NCBI GenBank assembly: GCA_947589245.1
Contig: CANQBD010000013.1
Span: forward strand, 1 to 41,420
Length of the DNA: 41,420 nt
Direction of reading: 5' to 3'
DNA from: an uncultured Anaeroplasmataceae bacterium
GTDB lineage: Bacteria; Bacillota_I; Bacilli_A; Acholeplasmatales; Anaeroplasmataceae
Each line of letters opens with the position of its first letter. The first letter of the stretch is position 1. Below are positions 17,619 to 26,752 of this stretch, piece by piece. The notes beneath the pieces are model-generated. The model was not told the DNA's origin. It did not search any database and saw only the letters and a list, made by a program, of their open reading frames with translations. The position numbers were made by a program, and so were the translations under genes.

Positions 17619-20600
17619 ATGCAGCTTATACAAATAATAAATCAATTTAAGCAAGATTATTCTAAGCTAATCTCTGACTTTTCAATCATTGATGAAAATG
17701 ACCCTCTTACCACTTTAAAGCTCAACTATTTAAATGAAACCTTAAGCAATTGGGTGGCTGTCCTTGAAGAAAGCTTTTCTAAACATCAGTTATTATTAGA
17801 CAATTTAACTAAACAAAATCAAGCAGCCTATAATAAATATTGTCAAGAAATTGCTGGCTTAAGCGAGGCCCTAAATAAAAAAATCAAATCAATTACGGAA
17901 GATACCATTAAAGCCTGCAATAATCTTCAAGAAAAGATCCAAAAATCTAAGCAAGCTAATGACTATACAATCGAACAATTTGAACAGGATTATAACTACT
18001 TTTATGCTACTTCTGAACAAAATAAACTGATCTTAGATTATGACTTTGAAGAAGCTAAAAAAAGATATGACTATGAACGTGATGAGGCTAAAGATTCTTA
18101 TTTGGATATTGTCAAAAAAAATAATTTAATCTTAAATAGTATTAAGGAAGCCCTAGTCACTGATTATACTGCTGAAGCTTTGACCTTTGATGAAGAAAAT
18201 AAAAGTCTCATCAATCAACTTAATACCCTAATTGAAAGTAAGATGAAAGAATTAAATTCACTAATCAGTGCTTTAGAAGCTGAAAGAAACAATATGAAGG
18301 AAAAATATCGGCAGGAAAGTGCCCTATTTAACAGTAATATTAAAAAAATATCAGAAGAAAAAAATATCATCATTGATAAAGCACGTAGTCAATATAACAA
18401 AGCCCTAAATGATTCGAATATTGAAAAAGAAAATAAGCGTCAAGACTATCAAAATAAATCACAAGCTCTTCTTAGAGATTTTGTTACTAAAATCAATGAA
18501 ATAGATGAGCATACTAGCCGTGAAAGAAAAACACTTGAAGAACAAACTCTTAAATTAAAACGTGATTACTATACAATGATTTTTACTAAAACCAAGCTGT
18601 TTCATAATCAATTAGAAAAAATCTATACCTCTTCTAGCTCTGATGTTTTAGATAAATATACTAATCGTTTAATTAGATTTAAGAATAAACAATACGCTTT
18701 AGATATTAATTTTTTAAAAAAGGAAAATGAACTTAAATTAGAAGCAATAACAAAAAATCATACCATCAATCTTCAAGAAAATCGTAATAATAAAAATTAT
18801 TTAGAAATTGATAAAAATTTTGCAATTAAAAATCTAACAGATCAAGAACAATTTGATAATAAATACTACCAGGAAAAGGCTGATATCATCGAAAATGATT
18901 TTAATTATATTGTTAAAACAGCTAACTATCGTTTCAATCAAAAAGCTAATTTACTACGCTGTCAATCCCAAATAAGAGCAAAGCTACTTGAAAGAAATTA
19001 TGATGGTATTGAGGCTAATTACTATAAAAAGATTGAATCAATCCAAAACAAAATCAATTCCTATCGGTTAGAAATTAAACTGACTCAAGAACTTGGCGAT
19101 TTAGTAAGAAAATATGAAAAAGAAACCTACACTAATAATCTTCATCGCGAGGAAGTTGAAAATTTATTAGAGATTGAAAAAAATAAACTTTTAAAAAATT
19201 ATAATGAGGATAAATACCAATTCAATCTAAAAAATATTGAAATGGTTAAAAGCTATGGCTATAAAAAAATTGATTTAGAAACTGAAAAAGCCTTAGAAAC
19301 TAAAAATTTAAATATCACTCTTCAAAATCTTAGATTAGAAAAAAATAATGTCTCTACTGCCTATGCTATCAAAAAGGCCGAACAAGATGAACGTTTTTCC
19401 AAAGTAAAGACCCAAATTTATTATAATAATGATTTAAAATTATCAAAAGAAAACTATATCAATAATTTAAATAATAATGATATTGATTATTTAACAGAAA
19501 TTGTCAGCTCCTTCAATAGCTTTTATGATTCCTTTAAAAGAAACTTTGTTAAAATTGTAAGTATTATTTTAAAAGATATTACAGCTACTCATGATAACTA
19601 TCATTTTTTAGAATCACTTATTAATTCTTTTTTATTAATCTTTTTAAATCTATTCAGTTCAGCATTTACTAACCTTTATGATGAGATTACTTCTATCATT
19701 TCTAAGAAGCTAGATTATATCTATGAATTTAAATTTAAAGCATCTCTAGATTCCCTAAACACTGATTATGAAGAAAGTGTAACTAAAATTAAGGAACAAA
19801 AAAGTGATATTTTAGATAAGATGGATAGTGCTAATAAAACTATTGAAAACTTTAGACAAAAGATTTTTACCCTTATTAATGATAATGAAATGCTCCTTAT
19901 CAACAATAAACAAAGTAAAAGAAAATTACCAACGCTAGTTTCTGAAACAATCAAACAAAATGATTTAAAAATTAAAGATTATCGGGAAAAGATTGAAGAC
20001 TATAGTAAAATTAATAAAATGCACGAAGATGATTTAAAAGAATTAAATGATCGAATGGCAGCCAATACCTCTTCTTATCAAAATGAATTAGAAAAGATTA
20101 AAAGAATGCAAGATCGTGATTCTTTAATTTATATTAATTTTAAAAAACAATTTGTAGCCTTCTATCATAAAACAATCACTGCTGCTTCAAGAGTTAACAA
20201 GATTACCTCAACTAATGTGGCAAATGAAAATAAATTAAACAAATATATTGATCTTCTTCAAAGAAAATTAAGTGATTTAGTTAATTCTACTAAATTAGAA
20301 CTAAACAACCTCTTTGCCATATTTGTTAAAAATAATAATGATGAGGCTGACCAAATAAAAGCTAAATGCAGTAAGGAATATCAAAATGATATTCATAAAT
20401 TTAATAGACAATATTTTAAAGCTAGCCTTAGCTATCAAAATGAATATCAAAATGCAATAAAAAGCCATGATAATCGGGTCAATGAACAAAAATTATTAAT
20501 TAGTCAAACAATTAAACATTATGATGACTTAATTGTCCAAGCTGAAAATGATTTTGAAGAGGAAAGTAACAATGTTAAAAAGATTTTTGAAAATCAAACT

Positions 20601-21071
20601 AATAATTTTTATAGTTCCTATTATGCCTTAGAAGATAATAATAAAAAAATCATTGAATACTATCAAAATGAACAACGTCAAAGAGAAAATAATTTTCAAA
20701 AAGATAAGGTCCTAAGTGTTAAAAGAAACACTTATGATAACAAACAACTTAACGAAAAACTAAAAAGTTTTATTGAAACAAAAAATGAAGAAATTGAGCA
20801 TTTACCTATTGCCTTTAAATATAATACACGAATGCTTAATAAAGAAACAAAAAAGAAAAACAATTCTCTTCATAATGATATTAAAAATGCTAAAATTGAA
20901 TTTATTACCTCTAAAAAACATATTGACCATGAAATAGAGGCCCTAAAAGTTCAATTAACGATTGATAAAACTTTAAATGAAACTAATCAACGGAAAAGCA
21001 TTATTCAAGAAAAACATAATCATAAAAGCAATTTAAGAATTGCATTAAGAGAAATTAAAATTGAATTATAA
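17619..21071 (+). CDS. Giant coiled-coil protein of unknown function
   Basis: This 1150-residue protein starts at the ATG at 17619, eight bases behind GAGG; a GTG at 17610 overlaps that site. It is almost wholly Lys/Glu/Asn/Gln-rich heptad-like helix. There are two long arms (about 1-620 and 720-1150) around a less coiled middle (about 625-720) with a hydrophobic patch, INSFLLIFLNLFSSAFTNL, near 668-687 that could be a membrane or interface helix. I see no Walker motif, signal peptide, zinc motif or known domain, and only one or two Trp, so it is not an SMC-type ATPase. Its own strong promoter and its position tail to tail with ftsZ suggest a structural protein, perhaps a cytoskeletal filament or scaffold; that is inference. 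Codon and base use match the neighbours. Confidence 0.85.
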   Translation: MQLIQIINQFKQDYSKLISDFSIIDENDPLTTLKLNYLNETLSNWVAVLEESFSKHQLLLDNLTKQNQAAYNKYCQEIAGLSEALNKKIKSITEDTIKACNNLQEKIQKSKQANDYTIEQFEQDYNYFYATSEQNKLILDYDFEEAKKRYDYERDEAKDSYLDIVKKNNLILNSIKEALVTDYTAEALTFDEENKSLINQLNTLIESKMKELNSLISALEAERNNMKEKYRQESALFNSNIKKISEEKNIIIDKARSQYNKALNDSNIEKENKRQDYQNKSQALLRDFVTKINEIDEHTSRERKTLEEQTLKLKRDYYTMIFTKTKLFHNQLEKIYTSSSSDVLDKYTNRLIRFKNKQYALDINFLKKENELKLEAITKNHTINLQENRNNKNYLEIDKNFAIKNLTDQEQFDNKYYQEKADIIENDFNYIVKTANYRFNQKANLLRCQSQIRAKLLERNYDGIEANYYKKIESIQNKINSYRLEIKLTQELGDLVRKYEKETYTNNLHREEVENLLEIEKNKLLKNYNEDKYQFNLKNIEMVKSYGYKKIDLETEKALETKNLNITLQNLRLEKNNVSTAYAIKKAEQDERFSKVKTQIYYNNDLKLSKENYINNLNNNDIDYLTEIVSSFNSFYDSFKRNFVKIVSIILKDITATHDNYHFLESLINSFLLIFLNLFSSAFTNLYDEITSIISKKLDYIYEFKFKASLDSLNTDYEESVTKIKEQKSDILDKMDSANKTIENFRQKIFTLINDNEMLLINNKQSKRKLPTLVSETIKQNDLKIKDYREKIEDYSKINKMHEDDLKELNDRMAANTSSYQNELEKIKRMQDRDSLIYINFKKQFVAFYHKTITAASRVNKITSTNVANENKLNKYIDLLQRKLSDLVNSTKLELNNLFAIFVKNNNDEADQIKAKCSKEYQNDIHKFNRQYFKASLSYQNEYQNAIKSHDNRVNEQKLLISQTIKHYDDLIVQAENDFEEESNNVKKIFENQTNNFYSSYYALEDNNKKIIEYYQNEQRQRENNFQKDKVLSVKRNTYDNKQLNEKLKSFIETKNEEIEHLPIAFKYNTRMLNKETKKKNNSLHNDIKNAKIEFITSKKHIDHEIEALKVQLTIDKTLNETNQRKSIIQEKHNHKSNLRIALREIKIEL

Positions 21072-21072
21072 A

Positions 21073-21105
21073 AAAACGACTATCAAGCAATAGTCGTTTT
21101 ATTTT
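21073..21105. terminator. Bidirectional terminator between the coiled-coil gene and ftsZ
   Basis: A perfect 11-base stem AAAACGACTAT-CAAGCA-ATAGTCGTTTT has T-runs on both strands. It stops the plus-strand coiled-coil transcript and the minus-strand ftsZ transcript. Confidence 0.92.
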
Positions 21106-22296
21106 TTAAGATTTCTTTAACCAAGAAGGTAATTTAGATTTAGGCTTGCTGTCAGCTTTCTTATCCTTCTTTTTCTTTTCATCAGATTTGAAAATAGTAT
21201 CTATTTCACTCTTATCACTCTCATTTTCTAATTGTTCATTAGGACGAGCTGTTTTAAGACCAGCATACTCAATATTTTCTTTAGAAATATTTTTATAAAT
21301 TTCACTAGCAAGTTCATCATAGCCACTGCTTTGAGCCTTAAGCTCATAACCAGTTGCGATGACAGTGACAATCATTTCATCACCTAAAGCATTGTTATAA
21401 GCATTACCATAAATGATACTTAAATCCTTATCACAATTATTTCTAATCTCAGCAATAGCATCCTCAATTTCTTTGGCACCTAGACCCTCAGATGAAGTAA
21501 TATTGACAATAGCGTTTGTTGCACCATCAATCGTTACCTCTAACAATGGTGAATGAATAGCTTGCCGAGCAGCCATAATAGCCCGATCTCTACCGGTAGC
21601 AGCCCCAATACCCATTAACGCTGTACCTGAGTTAGCCATAACATGTTTAACATCAGCAAAGTCGATATTAATCATACCTGGAATCGAAATAATTTCAGCA
21701 ATACCTTGAACACCTTTACGCAAAACATTATCAGCTTCTCTAAAGGCCTCTAGCATTGGAGTATCTGGATCAACCATTTGCATCAAACGCTGATTAGGAA
21801 TAACAATTAAAGTATCAACATATTCACGTAAAGCTGTTAAACCAGCCACAGCATTATTCATTCGTTCAGGACCTTCAAAAGCAAAAGGCTTAGTACAAAT
21901 ACCAACAGTTAAGCAGTTATTCTCTCTTGCTACTTTAGCAATAACAGGAGCGGCACCCGTACCTGTTCCACCACCCATACCACAAGTAATGAAGACCATA
22001 TCAGCATCACTAACAATTTCGCGAAGTGCATCTTCACTTTCTAAAGCTGCCATTCGGCCAACATCAGGATCAGCACCTGCTCCATGACCATGAGTTGTGT
22101 TACGACCAATCAGTAAACGATTGCGAGCCTTTGAATATTTTAAGTCTTGGGCATCAGTATTAACCGCGATAAATTCTACACCCTGAACCTCATTTTCAAT
22201 CATGTGGTCAATTGCATTTTTACCAGCTCCACCAACACCAATAACTTTAATTTTAGTCCGAGCAGCCTCTAGGCTATCTAATTCATCAAAAATCAT
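21106..22296 (-). CDS. ftsZ: Cell division GTPase FtsZ
   Basis: This 396-residue tubulin homologue forms the Z ring. VIGVGGAGKNAI at about 18-29, VNTDAQDL at 45-52, GAGADPDVGR at 72-81, the GTP signature GGGTGTGAAP at 108-117 and the T7 loop NIDFADV at 210-216 are all intact. A Lys-rich linker (about 345-385) leads to the C-terminal peptide LPSWLKKS, the shape expected for binding membrane anchors such as FtsA or SepF. SD GGAGGGA; own promoter at 22338-22366. It follows murB, but ftsA is absent from this spot. Confidence 0.98.
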   Translation of the reverse strand: MIFDELDSLEAARTKIKVIGVGGAGKNAIDHMIENEVQGVEFIAVNTDAQDLKYSKARNRLLIGRNTTHGHGAGADPDVGRMAALESEDALREIVSDADMVFITCGMGGGTGTGAAPVIAKVARENNCLTVGICTKPFAFEGPERMNNAVAGLTALREYVDTLIVIPNQRLMQMVDPDTPMLEAFREADNVLRKGVQGIAEIISIPGMINIDFADVKHVMANSGTALMGIGAATGRDRAIMAARQAIHSPLLEVTIDGATNAIVNITSSEGLGAKEIEDAIAEIRNNCDKDLSIIYGNAYNNALGDEMIVTVIATGYELKAQSSGYDELASEIYKNISKENIEYAGLKTARPNEQLENESDKSEIDTIFKSDEKKKKDKKADSKPKSKLPSWLKKS

Positions 22297-22337
22297 AACA
22301 ATCCCTCCACAGCATAAAAAATAGTAAACTACTTTTT

Positions 22338-22366
22338 ATTTTACATTAAACAGCATTTTTTTGCAA
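22338..22366 (-). promoter_or_regulatory. ftsZ promoter
   Basis: TTGCAA (22361-22366), 17 bases, TAAAAT (22338-22343) on the minus strand; the start would give a leader of roughly 35 bases. Confidence 0.65.
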
Positions 22367-22398
22367 TATGGAAGGAAAGAATTTCAAGCATTTTTTTA

Positions 22399-23283
22399 CT
22401 AAACAATGGCTATCTCACAAGTTAATTTTATACCAAACTCAAGCTCTGAGCGTTTTCTGATTAATTCAATAAGACTTAAAATGTCGGCAGCTCTAGCATT
22501 TCCTGTATTTATTATGAAGTTAGCATGCTTAGCACTAATAGCTGCCCCATTAATTTGAAATCCCCGCATTCCTAAGGCATCTATGACCTTCCATGCACTA
22601 ATAAGCTGATTATTTTTAAAGATTGAACCCATGCTTCTACACTCTAAAGGCTGAGTTAGTTGTCTTTGCTTTTGTCTTTTTTCTAAAATTTCTAAGGTTG
22701 CAAGCTTTTCCACCTTAAAGGTTGCACTGATAATAATACTATTAAAATAATGAAAAACACTTCTTCTATACCCAAAGGCACATGCCCCATTCTTAATAGT
22801 CTTTAACTCGCCAACACTATTGATATAAGTCACTTCAAGTAAAACATCTTTTATTTCCTTTTTATAAGCCCCACTATTATTATAAATTGCTCCTCCAAGT
22901 AGACCGGGAATACCACCCAAAAAAGATAAATCACCTATCTCTAATTTGGCAAGCTCATAGGCTAATTTAATCGTCGGATAAAAAGCACTACAGGTTAAAG
23001 TATTATCCATTACCTCAAAACTAGCTGGCATTTTTCTTAAAGAAATAACAATTCCTAAATAGTCATTATCTCTAGCTAAAATATTACTTCCATTACCTAA
23101 AATAACATATTCTAGATCATGGTCATTAATAAATCTAAAGGCCTTTTGTAAAGCTTCTAAACTTTTTGGAGTATAAAGAGTTTTAATTTTACCACCACAC
23201 CCGATAGTTGTTAATTCTTTAAATGTCCAATCACTTTCAATGGCTCCTAAATCATTTTCTATGACATAATTTTCAAAGTTCAT
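22399..23283 (-). CDS. murB: UDP-N-acetylenolpyruvoylglucosamine reductase
   Basis: This 294-residue flavoenzyme makes UDP-MurNAc in peptidoglycan synthesis. I start at the ATG at 23283 (eight bases behind AAAGGAT); the ATG at 23292 has the site against it. FAD-binding marks are TTIGCGGKIKTLYTP near 25-39, VILGNGSNILARD near 60-72 and LSFLGGIPGLLGGAIYNNSGAYKKEI near 118-143. The catalytic region is YRRSVFH near 171-177 with the active Ser in CRSMGSIFKN near 215-224. It overlaps the murG end by 11 bases and precedes ftsZ, a shrunken dcw cluster. Confidence 0.95.
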   Translation of the reverse strand: MNFENYVIENDLGAIESDWTFKELTTIGCGGKIKTLYTPKSLEALQKAFRFINDHDLEYVILGNGSNILARDNDYLGIVISLRKMPASFEVMDNTLTCSAFYPTIKLAYELAKLEIGDLSFLGGIPGLLGGAIYNNSGAYKKEIKDVLLEVTYINSVGELKTIKNGACAFGYRRSVFHYFNSIIISATFKVEKLATLEILEKRQKQRQLTQPLECRSMGSIFKNNQLISAWKVIDALGMRGFQINGAAISAKHANFIINTGNARAADILSLIELIRKRSELEFGIKLTCEIAIV

Positions 23284-24227
23284 TAAGATCATCCTTTAAT
23301 ATTTTTAAAATAGTTTCACTTGCATCTGGCTTAACAATTCTTCTTTGACTTTCTTTCATATTAACAGCTATTAAATCATTTTTTATAATCTCATCAACCT
23401 TAGCTAAAATGACCCTTTTAGCTTCCTTTTCTTTAACTAAAACTGCACAATTTTGTTTTTCAAAATATAAAGCATTTAAATATTGATGATTCTGCTTAGT
23501 TTGCATACTTGGAATAATAATACAAGGCTTTTCACAAGAAAATATCTCATAGGTTGTTGAAGCACCAGCTCTTGAAATAACAACCTTAGCCTGCTTAATA
23601 AGGCTAATAATGTCATCAACATATTCAAAAACTTTAACATTTAAGATATTTTGATAATCCTTACTGTAACGACCAGCAATTAAACAGATTTTATATTTTG
23701 TATTTAATTCATAAACTAAATTACATAAAGGCTTAGAACCAAGTGAACCACCAATTATTAAAACATCAAAATTCCAAGCACCAAAATAGCTTTTCTTTCT
23801 TTGTAAAGTAGGTAACCCTACTACCTCATACTTTTTTCGCATCTTAGGAAGCTCATAGGTTAAAAAAACCTTCTTAGCAAAAAAAGAAGCTAGCATATTA
23901 GCTCTCCCCATAACCACATTTTCTTCTAATAAATAGATTGGAATATGATGTCTGATGGCATAAAGAAGTAAAGGCATACTGATGTAACCACCCGTAGATA
24001 TAACTGCATTGATTTTCGGTAGTTTTAATTGGCGATAGCATTTATAAATAGCTTTTAAACTATTATTTGGTAAAGCCATTTTAATAAATTTAATGCCTTC
24101 TTTTTGACATAATTTTTCCTCTAAAGAATTAGCTGCCCCAACATATATTACTTCAGGGAACTTTTTTGGCAAGGGCAAGTAATGGTATTATATGTCCACC
24201 GGTTTTACCACCTGTTAAAGTTATCAT
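23273..24227 (-). pseudogene. murG: MurG N-acetylglucosaminyltransferase split by a one-base frameshift in an A6 run
   Basis: MurG adds GlcNAc to lipid I to make lipid II. The N-terminal part starts at the ATG at 24227 (GGTGAT upstream) and reads MITLTGGKTGGH then IIPLLALAKK, the MurG GGTGGH loop. This frame then hits TGA at 24153-24155. The rest continues in the +1 frame from about 24161, as KKFPEVIYVGAANSLEEKL onward. The UDP-GlcNAc site region IIGGSLGSKP, the VISRAGASTTYE motif and IPSMQTKQNHQ are present. Removing one A from the A6 run at 24162-24167 gives a continuous 317-residue protein. MurG is essential, so an assembly error, transcript slippage or +1 recoding are more likely than true loss. 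The downstream frame alone has only a TTG at 24178 and would lack the GlyGly loop. Confidence 0.88.
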
Positions 24228-24258
24228 AATATCACCATTTAAGACTATGTCTAAAACC

Positions 24259-24285
24259 AAAAAAAAATACCCAAAAGGGTATTTT
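24259..24285 (-). terminator. Terminator of the efp-CNNM unit
   Basis: A nine-base stem AAAATACCC-TTTT-GGGTATTTT running into T9 on the minus strand. It overlaps the CNNM stop codon and lies 32 bases before the murG start; I see no clear murG promoter after it. Confidence 0.9.
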
Positions 24286-25678
24286 ATTCTTCCGTTGAAC
24301 GTTCATATTCTTCAATTTCTTCATCAGTAGCATCACGAACAATTACTTTAACTGAATGAATACGTCTGCCATCAACCTCAGCAATTGAAATTAATAAAGT
24401 TTTTCTATAATCTTCATAGCTATCAGTCTGTTCATCATACATTGTGTAGCAAGCTACATACTTGATTTCAAAATCAACTGCAGGTATACTTTCACATTTA
24501 GCAAACAACCAACCTGAAAGTTTAGCTGGAACATCCTCAGGTACATCACCTATATTAAGTCTTTCAAAAAGATCCTCAACATACATATCGGCATCTACAA
24601 GGTAGCTACCATCAGCATTTTCTTTAAATAATAAATCATTTTGACCAGCTATATCAGTTTCATCATAGATTTCACCAACTAGCTCCTCTAAAGCATCTTC
24701 CATTGTAACTAAGCCTAAAACATCGCCATATTCACCACTGACAATAGCTAAATGTGTTTTAGATTTTTGAAATTCAACAATTAAATCATCAGCCTTCATT
24801 TGACCAGAAACAAACTTTACTGGTCTAATTAGACGCTTCCATGACATCTTAGCATTTTTAACTAGAGCCGGAAAAAAATCTCGTTCATAAAGGATACCAA
24901 CTATATGGTCTTTATCCTTCTTATAGACAGGGATTCTTGAATAATTAAAATTATCTAAAAGAAATTGTTTAACTTCTTCAACAGTTGAATCATAATCAAT
25001 AGCCACCATATCTATTCTTGGAATCATAATATCTTGAACATTACGATCCTTTAAATCAAAGACATTTTTAATAAGGGTTGCCTCATCATTCTCAATAGCC
25101 CCATTTTCTTCCATTTCATCAATTAAAATACTTAATTCATCTTCATCAAGTGTATTTTCTTCAGGTTGATTCTTTTTAGTAACAGCCTTTTGAAGAAGCG
25201 TAAATAAATAAACAAATGGGAAAAAAAGAATTGATAAAACAAAAACAATATAGGAAGTTTTAACCGCAATTGTTTCAGGATTATTTTTGGCAAAGGTTTT
25301 TGGTATAACTTCACCAAAAATTAAAAGCACAACAGTAACAATTAAGGTTGAAGCTAAATCAACCCAATTGTGAAAAATAACTAATTTAGTGAAAAAGCCT
25401 ACAGCGATAGTAGATAAACCAACATTGACGATATTATTACCAATTAAAAGAGTTGTGACAGTCTTATCGAAGCTATCAGCTAACTCTAAAGCCTTTTTTG
25501 AACCATGCTTTTGATCTTCTACTAAAGATTTAAGCTTGATAATACTAGCACTTGAAAAAGCTGTTTCAGTCATCGAAAAGAAAGCTGAAAGCACAATCAA
25601 CACTAGCATCACTATGAAGATGGGAACATCAAAACTTGCTCCTGAAGTTTCACTTAGAAAAACCGATTGTATGTCCAA
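24284..25678 (-). CDS. CNNM/CorC-type membrane protein (HlyC family), probable metal-ion transporter
   Basis: This 464-residue protein has an N-terminal CNNM (DUF21) region with about four membrane segments between residues 18 and 165, including FFSMTETAFSSASI and FGEVIPKTFAKNNPE. Two CBS domains follow (about 210-330; DIMIPRIDMVAID, IVGILYERDFF, GLVTMEDALEELVGEIYDE), then a CorC_HlyC domain (about 350-445). Relatives move Mg2+ or Co2+ or regulate Mg efflux, with CBS domains binding nucleotide. The start is a TTG at 25678 behind AGGAGTGTAGGA; no ATG fits. It is 17 bases behind efp and shares its transcript. Family sure, ion inferred. Confidence 0.9.
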   Translation of the reverse strand: MDIQSVFLSETSGASFDVPIFIVMLVLIVLSAFFSMTETAFSSASIIKLKSLVEDQKHGSKKALELADSFDKTVTTLLIGNNIVNVGLSTIAVGFFTKLVIFHNWVDLASTLIVTVVLLIFGEVIPKTFAKNNPETIAVKTSYIVFVLSILFFPFVYLFTLLQKAVTKKNQPEENTLDEDELSILIDEMEENGAIENDEATLIKNVFDLKDRNVQDIMIPRIDMVAIDYDSTVEEVKQFLLDNFNYSRIPVYKKDKDHIVGILYERDFFPALVKNAKMSWKRLIRPVKFVSGQMKADDLIVEFQKSKTHLAIVSGEYGDVLGLVTMEDALEELVGEIYDETDIAGQNDLLFKENADGSYLVDADMYVEDLFERLNIGDVPEDVPAKLSGWLFAKCESIPAVDFEIKYVACYTMYDEQTDSYEDYRKTLLISIAEVDGRRIHSVKVIVRDATDEEIEEYERSTEE

Positions 25679-25695
25679 TTTCCTACACTCCTAAA

Positions 25696-26253
25696 TTAAG
25701 CTCTACTTGAATACTTCCCTGTTTCAGTGGAGATGATAATCTTTTCTCCTTCTTCAATAAACATCGGAACCTTAACAAGTAAACCAGTTTCAACATAAGC
25801 ATCCTTTAAAGCATTAGTCTTAGTATCACCCTTAACTGCAGGATCACATTGAGTAACAGTAAGAGTAACCTTATCAGGTAAGCTCACACCTAAAATTTCA
25901 CCCTCATAAAAAGTAATATTTACACTAGATCCTTCAAGCATAAAATTCTTTTCCCACTCTAATCTTTGAGCTGGAATTTCAATTTGCTCATAAGTTTCTA
26001 AATCCATAAAGGCAAAACTTTCACCTGTATTATAAATATATTGCATTTCCTTACGTTCAATGAAACATTTTTTAAAAGCTGAATCACTACCCTTTAAAGC
26101 CGTTTCCATTACAGCCCCTGTTCTAATATCCTTCATTTTAACACGAACATAAGCAACTTTGTTTTGAAGTACATGCATGAACTCTAAAATTTGCATAAGC
26201 TTGCCATCATATTCAATGACCATGCCATTTTTTAAATCATTTGTTGATACCAT
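25696..26253 (-). CDS. efp: Elongation factor P with altered tip loop
   Basis: This 185-residue three-domain factor relieves ribosome stalling at polyproline. Full-length and recognisable: NDLKNGMVIEYDGKL at the start, TYEQIEIP near 92, and the C-terminal GDTKTNALKDAYVETGLLVKVPMFIEEGEKIII with the YSSRA tail. The tip of domain I is odd: where B. subtilis has HVKPGKGAAFVR, here it is HVLQNKVAYVR. Lys32 stays in place but Pro and both Gly are gone and the loop is one residue shorter. The ATG at 26253 has no adjacent Shine-Dalgarno; GAGGAGG lies about 36 bases upstream behind a hairpin. Promoter at 26316-26344. Confidence 0.95.
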   Translation of the reverse strand: MVSTNDLKNGMVIEYDGKLMQILEFMHVLQNKVAYVRVKMKDIRTGAVMETALKGSDSAFKKCFIERKEMQYIYNTGESFAFMDLETYEQIEIPAQRLEWEKNFMLEGSSVNITFYEGEILGVSLPDKVTLTVTQCDPAVKGDTKTNALKDAYVETGLLVKVPMFIEEGEKIIISTETGKYSSRA

Positions 26254-26262
26254 ATAATTTTT

Positions 26263-26295
26263 GTATTAAAAATATTTTTAATACTTTTCCTCCTC
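26263..26295 (-). promoter_or_regulatory. Hairpin placed between the efp Shine-Dalgarno and start codon
   Basis: GAGGAGG (26289-26295) is followed by AAAA and then a perfect inverted repeat GTATTAAAAA-TA-TTTTTAATAC (26263-26284), with nine more bases before the ATG. There is an in-frame stop in the repeat, so no longer start exists. Folding would shorten the effective spacing; alternatively the repeat controls efp translation. Confidence 0.6.
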
Positions 26296-26315
26296 ATAAA
26301 TAAAATCTATTTATT

Positions 26316-26344
26316 ATTATAACATATTATTTTAGCTTTTTCAA
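26316..26344 (-). promoter_or_regulatory. efp promoter inside the end of aroQ
   Basis: TTGAAA (26339-26344), 17 bases, TATAAT (26316-26321) with an extended -10 TG. The -35 lies within the last codons of aroQ. Confidence 0.85.
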
Positions 26345-26752
26345 ATATTTGATAGCGTCTAGATAAGAGTCCTGCTTCTTACCACTAAAGCTTGCCGTAC
26401 ACAAATCCCTTATAAAATTGATCTTTCTAAAATCATCACGCTTATCAACATCCGATAAATGAACCTCAACAATTGGTCCCCTATACAACTCTAAAGCATC
26501 TCTAATCGCAATACTTGTATGCGTATAGGCAGCAGGATTAATAATAATGCCAGCTACATCTAAGCTGTTTTGAATTTTGGTAACAATTTCACCTTCAGAA
26601 TTGCTTTGAAAAAAATCTAATTCAAAATGATTAGCATTTTCTTTAATAATTAAAGCATTTATTTCAGATAAAGTCAGACTACCATAATGATCCTTAGGTC
26701 TTTGACCTAGCATATTTAAATTAGGTCCATTAATAATTAAAACTTTTGCCAT
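26327..26752 (-). CDS. aroQ: Type II 3-dehydroquinate dehydratase
   Basis: This 141-residue shikimate-pathway enzyme turns 3-dehydroquinate into 3-dehydroshikimate. Motifs: INGPNLNMLGQRPKDHYGSLTL at the N-terminus, in which the Tyr of HYG is the catalytic base; INPAAYTHTSIAIRDAL near 73-89; and VEVHLSDVDKRDDFR near 96-110 with the catalytic His. The start overlaps the aroK end by 23 bases; AGGTGTGA precedes the ATG. Dodecamer formation is known for the family. Its 3' end contains the efp -35. Confidence 0.96.
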   Translation of the reverse strand: MAKVLIINGPNLNMLGQRPKDHYGSLTLSEINALIIKENANHFELDFFQSNSEGEIVTKIQNSLDVAGIIINPAAYTHTSIAIRDALELYRGPIVEVHLSDVDKRDDFRKINFIRDLCTASFSGKKQDSYLDAIKYLKKLK

